Under the pieces are notes generated by a model. That model searched no databases. It saw nothing but the letters and a program-made list of their open reading frames with translations, and was not told the origin of the DNA. Of a DNA stretch of 64,000 nt, positions 1-8,068 are shown in pieces; position 1 is the first letter of the stretch, and the number at the start of each line of letters is the position of its first letter. This stretch comes from Streptomyces sp. A0958 (GTDB lineage: Bacteria > Actinomycetota > Actinomycetes > Streptomycetales > Streptomycetaceae). The translations under genes were made by a program, and so were the position numbers. The DNA is taken from positions 1 to 64,000 of the forward strand of contig NZ_SSBK01000017.1 in the NCBI RefSeq assembly GCF_004795035.1. Reading direction: 5' to 3'.

Positions 1-262
1 TCGGCCGCCGCCCCAGACCACCCGAGATACCTCAGATGGCCTGGATCAACGACCCGGCCAAACGGAGAGACCCCGCACCACAAACCTCATAGCGTCACGA
101 CCGTCTCACTGGACTTGAAATCTTCCGGACCGGGGTCCTCACAACGATCGGCTCGTGGTCTCGGGAAGACTCATCAGAGTGAAAACCTGGCACTGGCGGC
201 CCATCCACGTCCAAGCACGGTACGGATGACCAGGGATGACAACAGGTGACGAGGGGTCAGCT

Positions 263-283
263 ATCCCAGCACCATCCCAGCAC
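263..283 (+). repeat. Paired direct decamers ATCCCAGCAC, 11 bp apart
   Basis: ATCCCAGCAC occurs at 263-272 and 274-283. The 11-bp spacing is the same as in the TGCGGACT pairs flanking the element's cores at 496-516 and 16212-16230. The pair lies about 94 bp outside the 377-390 core. Direct repeats on one helix face are typical of integrase arm-binding sites. A different sequence here would fit a different integrase, hence a second element sharing the ychF target. This is inference. Confidence 0.4.
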
Positions 284-323
284 GGGAAAAAACTAAGGGC
301 CCGACCCCGAAGAGTCGGACCCT
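284..323 (-). terminator. Rho-independent terminator, minus strand
   Basis: On the minus strand AGGGTCCGAC and GTCGGGCCCT form a 10-bp stem with one G-U pair around an 8-nt loop. It is followed within a few bases by a run of six T. It lies about 50 nt beyond the FRFNV-stop reading of the left core, where a ychF terminator would be expected if this flank is native chromosome. Confidence 0.7.
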
Positions 324-376
324 GTCTGACTTGCATGTTTGCCAGATCAGCGACGTGGTGTTATGTCACCCGCTAC

Positions 377-390
377 ACGTTGAAGCGGAA
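377..390 (-). repeat. Left attachment core (attL-like), 3' end of ychF
   Basis: ACGTTGAAGCGGAA on the plus strand is identical to 16290-16303 inside the 3' end of ychF. Read on the minus strand with its neighbours it encodes F-R-F-N-V and a TAG stop, the conserved end of YchF. The right copy gives the same residues and TAA. The bases flanking the two copies differ, so the identity is confined to these 14 bp. This is what site-specific recombination by the adjacent tyrosine integrase would leave. Confidence 0.75.
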
Positions 391-495
391 TGTCTGAGGT
401 CTGATCCTGACCTGCGGCGGAGCCCCGCCCAGGGCTCTGACCTGGGATTTCCCGGTTGGCAGGCGTTGGCTCCCGACGGCCGTTTACGGGTGTCC

Positions 496-516
496 TGCGG
501 ACTGGCTGCGGACTGG
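496..516 (+). repeat. Paired TGCGGACTGG direct repeats, candidate integrase arm sites (left end)
   Basis: TGCGGACTGG occurs at 496-505 and 507-516, repeat distance 11 bp, about 106 bp from the left core. The octamer TGCGGACT/TGCGGACC recurs as an 11-bp-spaced pair at 16212-16230, near the other core and in the same orientation. Matching pairs at both ends suggest arm-type sites for the element's integrase or Xis. Confidence 0.5.
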
Positions 517-579
517 CCGGAGGCTCCGAGGCTGCGAGATCCCTGGCACGCCGGCGGGGCCTGCGAGGAGACTGCGCAG

Positions 580-708
580 GTGAGTGACTCCTACCCCTGT
601 CCCTGCTGCGGGCACCGCGTGCTGGACGCGATGCCCGGCTCTTACGAGATATGCCCCGCCTGCTTCTGGGAGGACGACGGGGTCCAGTTCCGCTGGCCGA
701 CCATGGCC
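580..708 (+). pseudogene. Truncated CPCC family cysteine-rich protein
   Basis: A GTG start at 580, preceded by a GAGGAG-type ribosome binding site, opens a frame with YPCPCCGHRVLDAMPGSYEI and then CPACFWEDDGVQFRWPTMA. This is the N-terminal half of the CPCC cysteine-rich family (from memory over 100 residues, with two CxxC pairs). After about base 708 the family sequence stops. The frame then runs into the reversed 3' end of the gene at 711-2927, whose stop codon lies 3 bases further on. The remaining half is not found at the other end of that module near 4190. The gene was therefore cut when the neighbouring DNA arrived. Confidence 0.6.
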
Positions 709-710
709 TC

Positions 711-2927
711 TCACGGACCTGCGAGCGGCTCGGCAAGTCCATCCAGCTTCGCCCGCAACCGGCGGATCTCCACCTCAGCCGTCATCAAGCCCAGTGCGAT
801 GCTGTCCGCCTGGTCCCGAGTCAGTGAGCGGCCTCCCGGCTTCGCCTGCACTGCCAGAGACTCGGCAAGCTCCTGACATCTCCCGACGTCGTGGACAAGC
901 ACCCCCACCTGCTCTTTCAGGTTCACTGCCAAATTGGGCGCCGGGTCGGTGGCGGGGGCACTTTCGAGACTCGGTGGCTGGACCTCATCTGGCGCCGGAT
1001 GGGTCGGCGCGATTTCGGGCGACCGAACAGGACCGCTCCTTGTTTCAGGTGCCGGCCGCTCCTCGCCGGGCACCGCCATCGCACCGTTGCCGACCACTGG
1101 GCGAGCGGACTGCGCGGTTGGCCGCGGCGCAGCGGAGTTGACCCGTGGTTTCGGCACCCCCCGCCCACGAACTCCCGCCTCTTTGGGGAACTCTCGGTTG
1201 AACCACGCCCGGTTCATCGGTTCCAGCAGGGGTTCGCCAGTTGCCGAGACCTTCCGCGGACGACGGTCCCCCTCGTCCATCGCAGCTGCCAGCTCCCGCA
1301 GGGCACCCACCGCCTTGCGGCGGTTGTTCCGCATGGCCATCAGGTTGTTCTTGACTGTCCGCCGGACGCGGTCCGCCTTGGTTCCGTCGTCGTCAGTCTT
1401 CTGCCCGGTCAGCGATCCCCGGTCCGCGTCGATGATGTCGAAGGCTGCGAGCCAATGTGCCGCCCGGAAGGAGATGAGTTCCTCGAATGCCTCGTCATCA
1501 GTGTCCGCCTGGGCAAGCAGCTCCGGCAACCGCCGGTCCGAAGGATTGAGACCGTCTCGGACATCGCCCAGCTGGAAAACCTCCGCGATCCGCGGGTTCC
1601 ACGGGCTTGGAAAGCTCTCCGAGGTCATGGCCGACCAGACCCGCGCCCTCCGGTTGGCCTCCGGAGCACTGAGTTGGGACGGCGGCGCCTCGCTGAGTGC
1701 CCGTCGGATCAACAACCGCTTGCGCCGCTCCACTGGAAAGAGCTCCCGAAGAAGCATCATCGAACGGATATCCCGCCGCTCCGACACCGTCGCATCCGCA
1801 GGCAGTCCTGGCAGTCCCGCAATAGGCACGCCTCCTGACAGAACTTCCGCGACCCTTTCGTCAAGCACTCCCTCAGCCACGTACATTCCGAGCACGCTGC
1901 GACCGAGTGCCCGGCCTCGGTCGTTCGGGGTGAACTCCAGCGGCATATGAACGTGGTCACGCCGATTGCTCATCTGTGCGATGCGGTAGAGCCTGCGCGG
2001 TGCCGAGGTGCCCACGACCAGGTGGGACTCCACTACCGCGAGCCTGGCGGCCTGCACGGCACGGGAGTCGTCGTCAGGATCGGCAGGGCTCATGGCCACG
2101 GAGTGCGATGCGTATTCCTCGTTCAATAGGTCGGAAAGGCGCGTGAGCCAGTCGTTCGGATCAAAGACGACGTCTTCCCCGCTCCCTCCGACCTTCTTGA
2201 CCGGGACACCGGCGACGACATCGGCGGACGAGAGCCGGAAAATCTCGTGGCGCCGCTGCGTCCGGTTGTTGCCCCGGACCGCCATCCACTGCCAGTGCTC
2301 GGCCGGATGCAGCGGACGTCCGTCCCGAGCCTGTAGCGGTGCTTCCTTGATGAGGATGTGCTGCGCGACGTAGAGGCCCGGTTCCAGTTGCCCGTTAAGG
2401 ATCAGGTCTTGCCTGAGATCATAGGCACGGTGGCCTTCCCGTTCGCGCAGCGCCGACGCAGCCTTCTCCAGATTCGCAACCAGTGACTCGCGGTTCTCGA
2501 CCACGCTCGCCACGGCCGCAAACTCCTGAGTCGAGCCGTCAGCAACCTGCTGGACGTAGGGACGCACTGCGGACAGCGAGCTCTCATCCTCCCGCGCCGG
2601 TGCCGGATTGGCAGGCGAGTGCCACAGCGAGCTGATCCGCTCGTTGTGTTCCCAGACACTTCCCCCAGCGCCGTGCATCCGCACCACTGCGATCAGCATG
2701 TCCCCTGCATCGGTATGGAGCCGCCGCAGAACATCTGGCCGCCACATCTGCATCCCGACCTGCTCGGTCAGCATGGACTCCGGATCGATCACGAAGGGGG
2801 CGAAATTGCACAGCGCCTCACGCGGAACGTTCACCCCTGGGGTGTTCAGACCCGCTTCCACCCATTTGCGCTGCATTTCCAAAGAGGCAGGGCGCAGAAA
2901 TGGCCCCGCCTGAGCATTCTCAACCAC
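711..2927 (-). CDS. 738-aa protein of unknown function, candidate defence partner
   Basis: I do not recognise this protein. The GTG start at 2927 follows GGGAAG at good spacing. Residues about 175-235 hold a block ending in AVRGNNRTQRRHEIF, which recalls the G-N-x-R-T turn of ParB-like or DGQHR-type (DndB-like) domains; that resemblance is by eye only. Residues about 310-350 carry a second charged block (RRLYRIAQMSNRRDH). Residues about 590-675 are proline-rich and disordered-looking, followed by a helical, probably coiled-coil tail. The gene is divergent from a PD-(D/E)XK nuclease across a lower-GC intergenic region. Its 3' end abuts a truncated CPCC gene. Role in phage or plasmid defence is inferred from partner and location only. 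Confidence 0.6.
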   Translation of the reverse strand: MVENAQAGPFLRPASLEMQRKWVEAGLNTPGVNVPREALCNFAPFVIDPESMLTEQVGMQMWRPDVLRRLHTDAGDMLIAVVRMHGAGGSVWEHNERISSLWHSPANPAPAREDESSLSAVRPYVQQVADGSTQEFAAVASVVENRESLVANLEKAASALREREGHRAYDLRQDLILNGQLEPGLYVAQHILIKEAPLQARDGRPLHPAEHWQWMAVRGNNRTQRRHEIFRLSSADVVAGVPVKKVGGSGEDVVFDPNDWLTRLSDLLNEEYASHSVAMSPADPDDDSRAVQAARLAVVESHLVVGTSAPRRLYRIAQMSNRRDHVHMPLEFTPNDRGRALGRSVLGMYVAEGVLDERVAEVLSGGVPIAGLPGLPADATVSERRDIRSMMLLRELFPVERRKRLLIRRALSEAPPSQLSAPEANRRARVWSAMTSESFPSPWNPRIAEVFQLGDVRDGLNPSDRRLPELLAQADTDDEAFEELISFRAAHWLAAFDIIDADRGSLTGQKTDDDGTKADRVRRTVKNNLMAMRNNRRKAVGALRELAAAMDEGDRRPRKVSATGEPLLEPMNRAWFNREFPKEAGVRGRGVPKPRVNSAAPRPTAQSARPVVGNGAMAVPGEERPAPETRSGPVRSPEIAPTHPAPDEVQPPSLESAPATDPAPNLAVNLKEQVGVLVHDVGRCQELAESLAVQAKPGGRSLTRDQADSIALGLMTAEVEIRRLRAKLDGLAEPLAGP

Positions 2928-3228
2928 TATTTCTTCCCATTAAATCGCCGGACTTACCGAGACCACTGCCGGAGAGATCGAGCGCACCCTTGAGACCTTC
3001 CCTTTCCCAAGCCAACCCATCAGGCGAGTCCATTGAACCCATGCTTACGCGCCACGTTGGAAATACGAAGTTGATGCCATAAAATGAACGAAAATGACTG
3101 ATTGTCATTGAATATTGATCGCACAATACAAGAATCTGTCCATCTTCAATGACATATGTGGACTTGGATGCGTAACCATGCACTCTTGCGCTAGAACTTA
3201 GAAATCCCAACGCGACTTCACGCGCCAA
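2920..3228 (-). CDS. Possible small protein (102 aa) upstream of the 738-aa gene
   Basis: This frame begins with TTG at 3228 and overlaps the next gene's GTG start by 8 bases, an arrangement compatible with translational coupling. Its codons are unusually AT-rich for this genome, and it matches nothing I know. The same bases would have to hold the promoters for both divergent genes, which argues against it. I rate it as a coin toss or less. Confidence 0.25.
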   Translation of the reverse strand: MAREVALGFLSSSARVHGYASKSTYVIEDGQILVLCDQYSMTISHFRSFYGINFVFPTWRVSMGSMDSPDGLAWEREGLKGALDLSGSGLGKSGDLMGRNSG

Positions 3229-3256
3229 GCAGGTCGACCTGACAAGGAACTCCGCC
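2928..3256. promoter_or_regulatory. Lower-GC divergent intergenic region of the nuclease module
   Basis: About 330 bp separate the two divergent genes. The middle (roughly 3055-3150) is clearly richer in A and T than the rest of the element. That suits a bidirectional promoter region and recently acquired DNA. I could not fix -35/-10 boxes confidently. The only open frame is the doubtful 102-aa one on the minus strand. Confidence 0.4.
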
Positions 3257-4186
3257 GTGACACCCCCGCCGCAGCCGATCAGCCCAGCCGCCTACGGAGC
3301 CCTGGCCGGCGCGCTCAAATCGATCTTCTGGTATAAGCGTGACCTCGAACGATTCATCCGCTTGTGGGCTACGAACCACCCTTCGCTGCTGGCCCACATG
3401 GACTTCAGCAGCTACAAATGGGCCACCGCAGATGAGTTCGTGGACCGGTTGATGGAAAATGAACGCCAATACCGCGACCTTTCATTTCGGATGATGGCGG
3501 AGATTTCTCAACTGACAAGTTTCCCTGCATTGAAACGGCACGAGAACACCGAAGCATTGATCGCCGAAGCAAGGGAATCCGTCGACCATCTCAGAGGGCT
3601 GGTGGACCGCCAGCGCGTTGCCCACGAGCAACAGTCGCAGTTCGATGATGAGCTTCTCACGTACCGCGCCGTGGTGGAGGCCCAGCATGGCTTTGAAGCT
3701 AAGCTTGCCGCCCTTAGAGAACGCTTCCTCGAACTGGAGCGCATGGATAATCGCCAGCAGGCAGGCAGGCTCTTCGAGCCATTCCTAAATGACGTATTCA
3801 GGCTGTTTGACATGGAACCACGCCTGGCATACAGCCTGGAGTACGAGCAAATCGATGGCTCGCTCACCTTCGACACGGACGACTACATCGTTGAAGCCAA
3901 GTGGTGGCAGGAGGCGATCCAGCCTCACCACCTCTACAGCTTCAATGAAAAGGTGAGGCGGAAGGGGAAAAATTCGCTTGGAATCTTTATCAGCGTAAAT
4001 GGATTCACTAGCGGGGCCCGAGAAGCTTACAGGGAGAGTACGCCGTTCCTGACGATGGAGGGGCTCGACTTCTTCTATGTTCTCGACGGTCGCCTCACGC
4101 TCGACGAACTTTTGCGACGCAAGAAGCGTCACGCAAATGAGACCGGAAGCTGCTACTTTCCAGCCACGATGTTCCCAGGTGAATAG
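3257..4186 (+). CDS. Mrr-like PD-(D/E)XK restriction endonuclease-fold protein (309 aa)
   Basis: The GTG start at 3257 follows AAGGAA. Residues 1-90 form a helical N-terminal domain (YKRDLERFIRLW..., with FVDRLMENERQYRDL), reminiscent of N-terminal domains on abortive-infection nucleases. Residues 100-165 look coiled-coil. Residues 170-290 look like a Mrr-type nuclease core: E174 in GRLFEPFLNDVF, D200 in EQIDG, then E213 and K215 in IVEAKWW, followed by ISVNGFTSGA, resembling the Mrr segment that precedes the last helix. All three expected catalytic positions are present, so activity is plausible. It is divergent from the 738-aa protein. Codon use is less GC-rich than in its neighbours. It is probably a DNA-cleaving effector; its target is unknown. 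Confidence 0.65.
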   Translation: MTPPPQPISPAAYGALAGALKSIFWYKRDLERFIRLWATNHPSLLAHMDFSSYKWATADEFVDRLMENERQYRDLSFRMMAEISQLTSFPALKRHENTEALIAEARESVDHLRGLVDRQRVAHEQQSQFDDELLTYRAVVEAQHGFEAKLAALRERFLELERMDNRQQAGRLFEPFLNDVFRLFDMEPRLAYSLEYEQIDGSLTFDTDDYIVEAKWWQEAIQPHHLYSFNEKVRRKGKNSLGIFISVNGFTSGAREAYRESTPFLTMEGLDFFYVLDGRLTLDELLRRKKRHANETGSCYFPATMFPGE

Positions 4187-4236
4187 CCGAAACAGCCCGT
4201 CGCCGTCAAGCCGGAGTCGACGGAAGGCACTGCACC

Positions 4237-4767
4237 CTAATGCCACCCGTCAAGTGACACCTGGGAACTGCCGTGTAGGTACTGGTGGAGAGCACTGGCA
4301 GTTGTGTCGACAAAGGCGTCCGGGATGGCGTTGGCATCGACCCAGCAAACCTGGGAGTGCTTGCGGGGTTCGCGGTTTTCGGGTTCGCCGGTCCATTCGT
4401 GGGCGGCGAAGACGACCGTGAGGAAGCCGTTGGGGGCTTCGACGCCCCAGGCTCCGTGGATGATGTGGGCGACCTTGAGGGACTCGGGCTTCACCGTGAG
4501 GCCCGTCTCCTCGTAGAGCTCGCGGACCGCGGTCTCGGTGATGGGCTCGCCCGGTTCGCTTTTGCCGACCGGCAGGTCCCACTTGCCCTGGGCGAACTTG
4601 GCGTTCTCGCTGCGCTGGAGAAGGACCACGCGGTTGGTGGCCTTGTCGTGGACGATGACGGCCGCGACCAGCAGGGTCATCGATTCGAGCGCCGGCTTGA
4701 GGGCCTTGGGCTGGTCGTCGGTCTGCTGGGTCACGGTGTTCCCTTCGTCGGGCGAGTTGTTGGGCAT
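4237..4767 (-). CDS. NUDIX hydrolase
   Basis: This is a small (176 aa) NUDIX enzyme that would hydrolyse a nucleoside diphosphate linked to another group; the substrate cannot be told. The NUDIX box is complete, G-x5-E-x7-REL-x-EE-x-G, seen as GKSEPGEPITETAVRELYEE followed by TG, with the metal-binding glutamates intact. A WDLPVGK segment precedes it. The ATG at 4767 lies one base beyond the stop of the upstream XRE/TPR regulator, so the pair is surely co-transcribed and translationally coupled. A GTG at 4734 behind GAAGGGAA is an alternative start. The pairing with this regulator type recurs in Streptomyces, from memory. Confidence 0.85.
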   Translation of the reverse strand: MPNNSPDEGNTVTQQTDDQPKALKPALESMTLLVAAVIVHDKATNRVVLLQRSENAKFAQGKWDLPVGKSEPGEPITETAVRELYEETGLTVKPESLKVAHIIHGAWGVEAPNGFLTVVFAAHEWTGEPENREPRKHSQVCWVDANAIPDAFVDTTASALHQYLHGSSQVSLDGWH

Positions 4768-4768
4768 G

Positions 4769-6124
4769 TTAGGCGAGGGCCTCGCGGGCTCGGCGGGCGA
4801 GATCTGCGGCTCCGGGGACGCGGCGGCGCTGGTAGACCGCGAGAGTGGAGCGGATCGAGGTGATCGCCTTGCGGGTCCGGTCGGAGGTCATGCCCTCCAT
4901 GAAGACCAGGGCCTGGGTCCAGGCGGCGACGGCTTCGTCGGCGCGAGCCTGGGCGGCGAGGCTGTCGCCGAGGTCGGCGTGGGTGAGGGCGTGGACGCGT
5001 TTGTACTTCTCCGGGTCCCAGCGGGTGAGCGCGTCACGGTGCTGCTGTTCCGTTCCGATGTGGTCGGCGAGGTCGGTCAGCGTGCGGGCCGTGTGGCTGG
5101 CCACGGTGCCGGCGGCGGGGCCGCTGACGCGGGAGAAGCGGGGCTGGGGACCGTCCTCGCGCAGGAGGGCGTCTTCGGCGGCGAGCAGAGCACGAGCGGC
5201 CAATGGGGTCTCGCCGACGGCTGCGTAGGCGCGGGCGTGCGTGATGTGGAGGAGCGCTTCGGTCTGGCCGTCCACATGGCCGAGGCCGCGGGCGAGCGCG
5301 CCTTTGACGAGGTCCACGCAGTGGTGGGGTTGCTTGAGGCTGAGGGACTGGTGGGCGAGGGCGCGCATCATCCAGGCAGCATGGCCGTGGGGGTCGGCTT
5401 CGCAGGCGAGCTGGTAGCCGACCTGGTAGTAGCGCTGGGCAGCGCCCTCGTGGCCGAGGTCGTGGTGCTTCCACCCTGCGAGGTATGCAAGTTCGGCGAC
5501 GGCTCCGAAGGCGGCCTGGCGTAAGGGCTCCGAGGAGAAACGTCCACGGAGCATAGGTGCGGCTGTGTCGGCGAGGTACGCAGTGACCGTGGTCAGGCCG
5601 TGGCCGCCGCCAAGCCTTTCGTCGGCGGCACTGAAGGCCGCCGTGATCTGCCGTACGACGTCGATGTCGTCGCTGCCGACGAGGGAGCTGGCGGTGCGGG
5701 CACGGAGCATCCGCGCGGTGGCCTCGTGGTCGTGCAGGAGCGGCATGGCCACGCCAGCCGTAGTGAAGGCCGCGATGGCGAGGAAGCTGCGGCGTTCGAC
5801 ATCCGCGCGGCCGAGGTCTGTGACCGCGGTGACGGGGTCGGTTTCCGGTGGCGGCTCAGCGTCGGGCGAGTGAAGACCGAGCTCGGTTCGGGTGACGACG
5901 CGTCCCAGCCGCCGGGAGAGAGCTTCGGCGAGGTACTGGCCTGCCCGGCCGGACGGCGTGCGGGCACCGCCCACCCAGTGGGAGATGGCCGACTTGTTGG
6001 TCTGGAGCAGTTCTCCGTTCTCGGCCGCGATACGGCGTACGTCCTTGGCGAGCGCGTCGTACGTGCACCCGGCGACGTTGATCGTGTCGCGCAGGCGGGA
6101 GTTGGCGCTGGTCGGTGCCGGCAC
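4769..6124 (-). CDS. XRE-type HTH regulator with TPR-like C-terminus
   Basis: This is a cytoplasmic DNA-binding regulator of about 451 aa. The first 80 residues form a helix-turn-helix of the kind LAKDVRRIAAENG...TNKSAISHWVGG. The remainder is alanine-rich and helical, resembling the tetratricopeptide sensor regions of Streptomyces XRE regulators. I take the GTG at 6124, which has GGAGG five bases upstream; a GTG at 6136 in the same frame is possible. It runs straight into the NUDIX gene and is divergent from the cluster starting at 6327, which it may control through the 200-bp intergenic region. Signal unknown. Confidence 0.75.
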   Translation of the reverse strand: MPAPTSANSRLRDTINVAGCTYDALAKDVRRIAAENGELLQTNKSAISHWVGGARTPSGRAGQYLAEALSRRLGRVVTRTELGLHSPDAEPPPETDPVTAVTDLGRADVERRSFLAIAAFTTAGVAMPLLHDHEATARMLRARTASSLVGSDDIDVVRQITAAFSAADERLGGGHGLTTVTAYLADTAAPMLRGRFSSEPLRQAAFGAVAELAYLAGWKHHDLGHEGAAQRYYQVGYQLACEADPHGHAAWMMRALAHQSLSLKQPHHCVDLVKGALARGLGHVDGQTEALLHITHARAYAAVGETPLAARALLAAEDALLREDGPQPRFSRVSGPAAGTVASHTARTLTDLADHIGTEQQHRDALTRWDPEKYKRVHALTHADLGDSLAAQARADEAVAAWTQALVFMEGMTSDRTRKAITSIRSTLAVYQRRRVPGAADLARRAREALA

Positions 6125-6326
6125 AATCGCCTCCACTCCGATTCCGTAAACCGTGTATACCGCTTGGCCTCGCTCACACCGTACCCACTCTGCGTAGCGG
6201 ACGGTTCACTTATCGACAGCCGCCCCACTCACGGCATCACGGGCCGGGCGGCCCCCAAGTTCCGTACGCCCCAACGGGCTCGGGCATTCCTGTGCCCCGG
6301 CCCGGACGATCAGAGACGGAGACACG

Positions 6327-7076
6327 GTGACCACCATCGACACCGCGACCATCACGGTCGAGCTGCCCGACACCTTCGACCCGCGCTGGAACCGCCTGCC
6401 CGGCATCCACGTGGACGGCCGGAGCATCACCATCGACCCGGCCGAGTACTTCTTCCGCTTCGAGTCGAACACCTGGCTCGTCGCCGACTGGGAGCTGGTC
6501 AAGTCCCAGCTCCTGGGCGTGGACGAGTCGACCGAGAGCGCGGTCGAGCAGCTCGCGCTCGACTTCATCAAGCAGCACAGCGAGTCCACGTCCGATGCGG
6601 CCCGCGTCCTGGCCACCGCGTACGAGGTGTACGCGTACCTCTTCCGCGAGGAGCACCTGGCCGGCCTCGGCCTGCCGCAGATCACCGCCGACCACCTGAG
6701 GATGCTCCGCGAGGCGGCCACGCTCATGGCGCTCAACAAGGTCGAGTTGGACGGCCACATCTCCAACGTCGGCCCGTGCTGGTTCTTCCCCGCCGCCACG
6801 TCCGTCGTCTTCGACCTGGACGACGAGACGGGCGGAATGCTGGACGAGGTCTACCACGGCGGCTGGTTCAACGAGCACCGCCGGATCGAGTCCATCAAGG
6901 CCCACGCCGCGCTCGGCGGCCGGCTCGTGCACGGCTGCCAGTCCGTGCCGGACCAGTCCGGCGGCGTCGTCGCACCCTACGGTGCCTCGATGGCCAACTT
7001 CCGTGACGACCTGTCCGAGTTCAAGGCCGGCTGGATCGAGCAGGTCTACGCCCACCGCGTGACCGCAGCCGAGTAA
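6327..7076 (+). CDS. Conserved-looking protein of unknown function (249 aa)
   Basis: The GTG at 6327 follows GGAG at six bases. I do not recognise the family. The protein is acidic, soluble-looking, without signal peptide or membrane segment. Its middle (about 80-170) is helical, with LREAATLMALNKVELDGHIS, and is followed by a tryptophan- and glycine-rich part (GPCWFFPAAT, YHGGWFNEH) that could line a binding site. It is the first gene of a four-gene plus-strand run with a phosphotransferase, methyltransferase and HAD-like protein, and is divergent from an XRE regulator. Confidence 0.65.
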   Translation: MTTIDTATITVELPDTFDPRWNRLPGIHVDGRSITIDPAEYFFRFESNTWLVADWELVKSQLLGVDESTESAVEQLALDFIKQHSESTSDAARVLATAYEVYAYLFREEHLAGLGLPQITADHLRMLREAATLMALNKVELDGHISNVGPCWFFPAATSVVFDLDDETGGMLDEVYHGGWFNEHRRIESIKAHAALGGRLVHGCQSVPDQSGGVVAPYGASMANFRDDLSEFKAGWIEQVYAHRVTAAE

Positions 7077-7156
7077 CCCTCCCCCCAGTACGGCTCCGGG
7101 GCGGGCCAGCTCGCGCGCGCCCGCCCCGGAAGCCACCATCCCCCTCGGAGACCCCC

Positions 7157-8068
7157 ATGGACCAGAGCGTGTCCGCCACTCTGCTGGACGACCTGTGCAC
7201 CCTCGTCGGCAAGCCCCTCCCCCACCGTGCCGAGATTCGTGTCTGGGGCATGTCCGGCGTCGAGCGCGTCACCTTCCCCGACGACACCACCGCTGTTTTC
7301 AAGTACGCCAAGGAGCCCTTCGACCGCGAGGCCCAGGCCCTGCGGCTGGCCCACCAGCGTGGGCTCCCGGTCCCTGCTCTCCACGCCACCGCCATGCAGG
7401 ACAAGTGGCTCGGGATGCTCATGGACGACCTTGGCACCCCCGTACGGAACGCAGACGACCTCGACGGTGTCGCCGCCGCCGTCATGCTCCATGCCGCCCG
7501 CCCTGCGGGCGGTCTGCCCCTCCTCGACGGGGCGGGCCTCGCAGCCCTGCCCGGCCGAGCTCTCGATCACCTCCAGCGGCTGCGGAAAGCCGACCGATGG
7601 ACGGACTGCGACGACATCGAGGCCGCGCTGGGGAAGATCTCCGCCGCAGCTGAGACCCGTGTCCAGGGTGCGACGCTCGACCCGTTCGGCTGGGTCCACT
7701 CCGAGTTCCACCCCACGAGCGTCCACATCGGGGAGAACGGCTGGCACCTCCTCGACTTCGCCCGCGCCTTCACCGGACCCGGCCTGATCGACCTCGCCTC
7801 GTACCACGGCACCACCGACGTGCCGAGCCCCTTCCGCATGCGGGTGTTCCTGGAGCAGTACGTCACCGCGGGCGGTCACGAGGACGCCCTCGCCATGCGG
7901 GGCGGACTGGCCGCCGAGGCGTGGGCCCTGGGCTGGCACCGCATGTGGGCCGTGGAGTGGTTCATGGAGCAGGCCATCCGCTGGATCGACGACCCGGCCA
8001 AGGACCCCGCGTACATCCCCGTCGTCCGCCGCCACCTGAACGACGTGGTCCAACTCCTGGAGGTCTAG
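7157..8068 (+). CDS. Aminoglycoside phosphotransferase-like kinase, divergent active site
   Basis: It has the APH/choline-kinase fold: an N-lobe lysine in AVFKYAKEPFDREAQAL, a hinge around LGMLMDDLG, then a C-lobe. The catalytic loop reads HSEFHPTS near residue 180, where the family has HGDxxxxN. Asp is thus replaced by Glu, and Asn by Ser. The following metal-binding Asp survives as LLDFARAF near 198. It may therefore be a weak, altered or non-catalytic kinase. ATG at 7157 has GGAG upstream. It ends one base before the methyltransferase starts, indicating a coupled operon. Substrate unknown; I would not call it a resistance gene. Confidence 0.7.
   Translation: MDQSVSATLLDDLCTLVGKPLPHRAEIRVWGMSGVERVTFPDDTTAVFKYAKEPFDREAQALRLAHQRGLPVPALHATAMQDKWLGMLMDDLGTPVRNADDLDGVAAAVMLHAARPAGGLPLLDGAGLAALPGRALDHLQRLRKADRWTDCDDIEAALGKISAAAETRVQGATLDPFGWVHSEFHPTSVHIGENGWHLLDFARAFTGPGLIDLASYHGTTDVPSPFRMRVFLEQYVTAGGHEDALAMRGGLAAEAWALGWHRMWAVEWFMEQAIRWIDDPAKDPAYIPVVRRHLNDVVQLLEV

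Larger units (their letters stand above)
1..376. other. Left flank outside the ychF element
   Basis: I find no convincing gene here. A plus-strand frame is open from base 3 to a TAG at 90-92 and could be the tail of a gene starting outside the window, but about 29 codons are too few to judge. The stretch contains an intrinsic terminator pointing left (284-323) and two direct decamers spaced 11 bp (263-283). It is either the original chromosome downstream of ychF or the end of a second element integrated in tandem. Confidence 0.4.

Noticed and set aside
120-185. CTGATGAG on the minus strand, as in a hammerhead ribozyme core
   Set aside because: The second core element GAAA and a suitable third stem are missing; CACGAG follows stem II instead.
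7157-8068. Aminoglycoside resistance gene
   Set aside because: The fold fits, but the catalytic Asp and Asn are replaced and no close match to a known resistance enzyme is evident.
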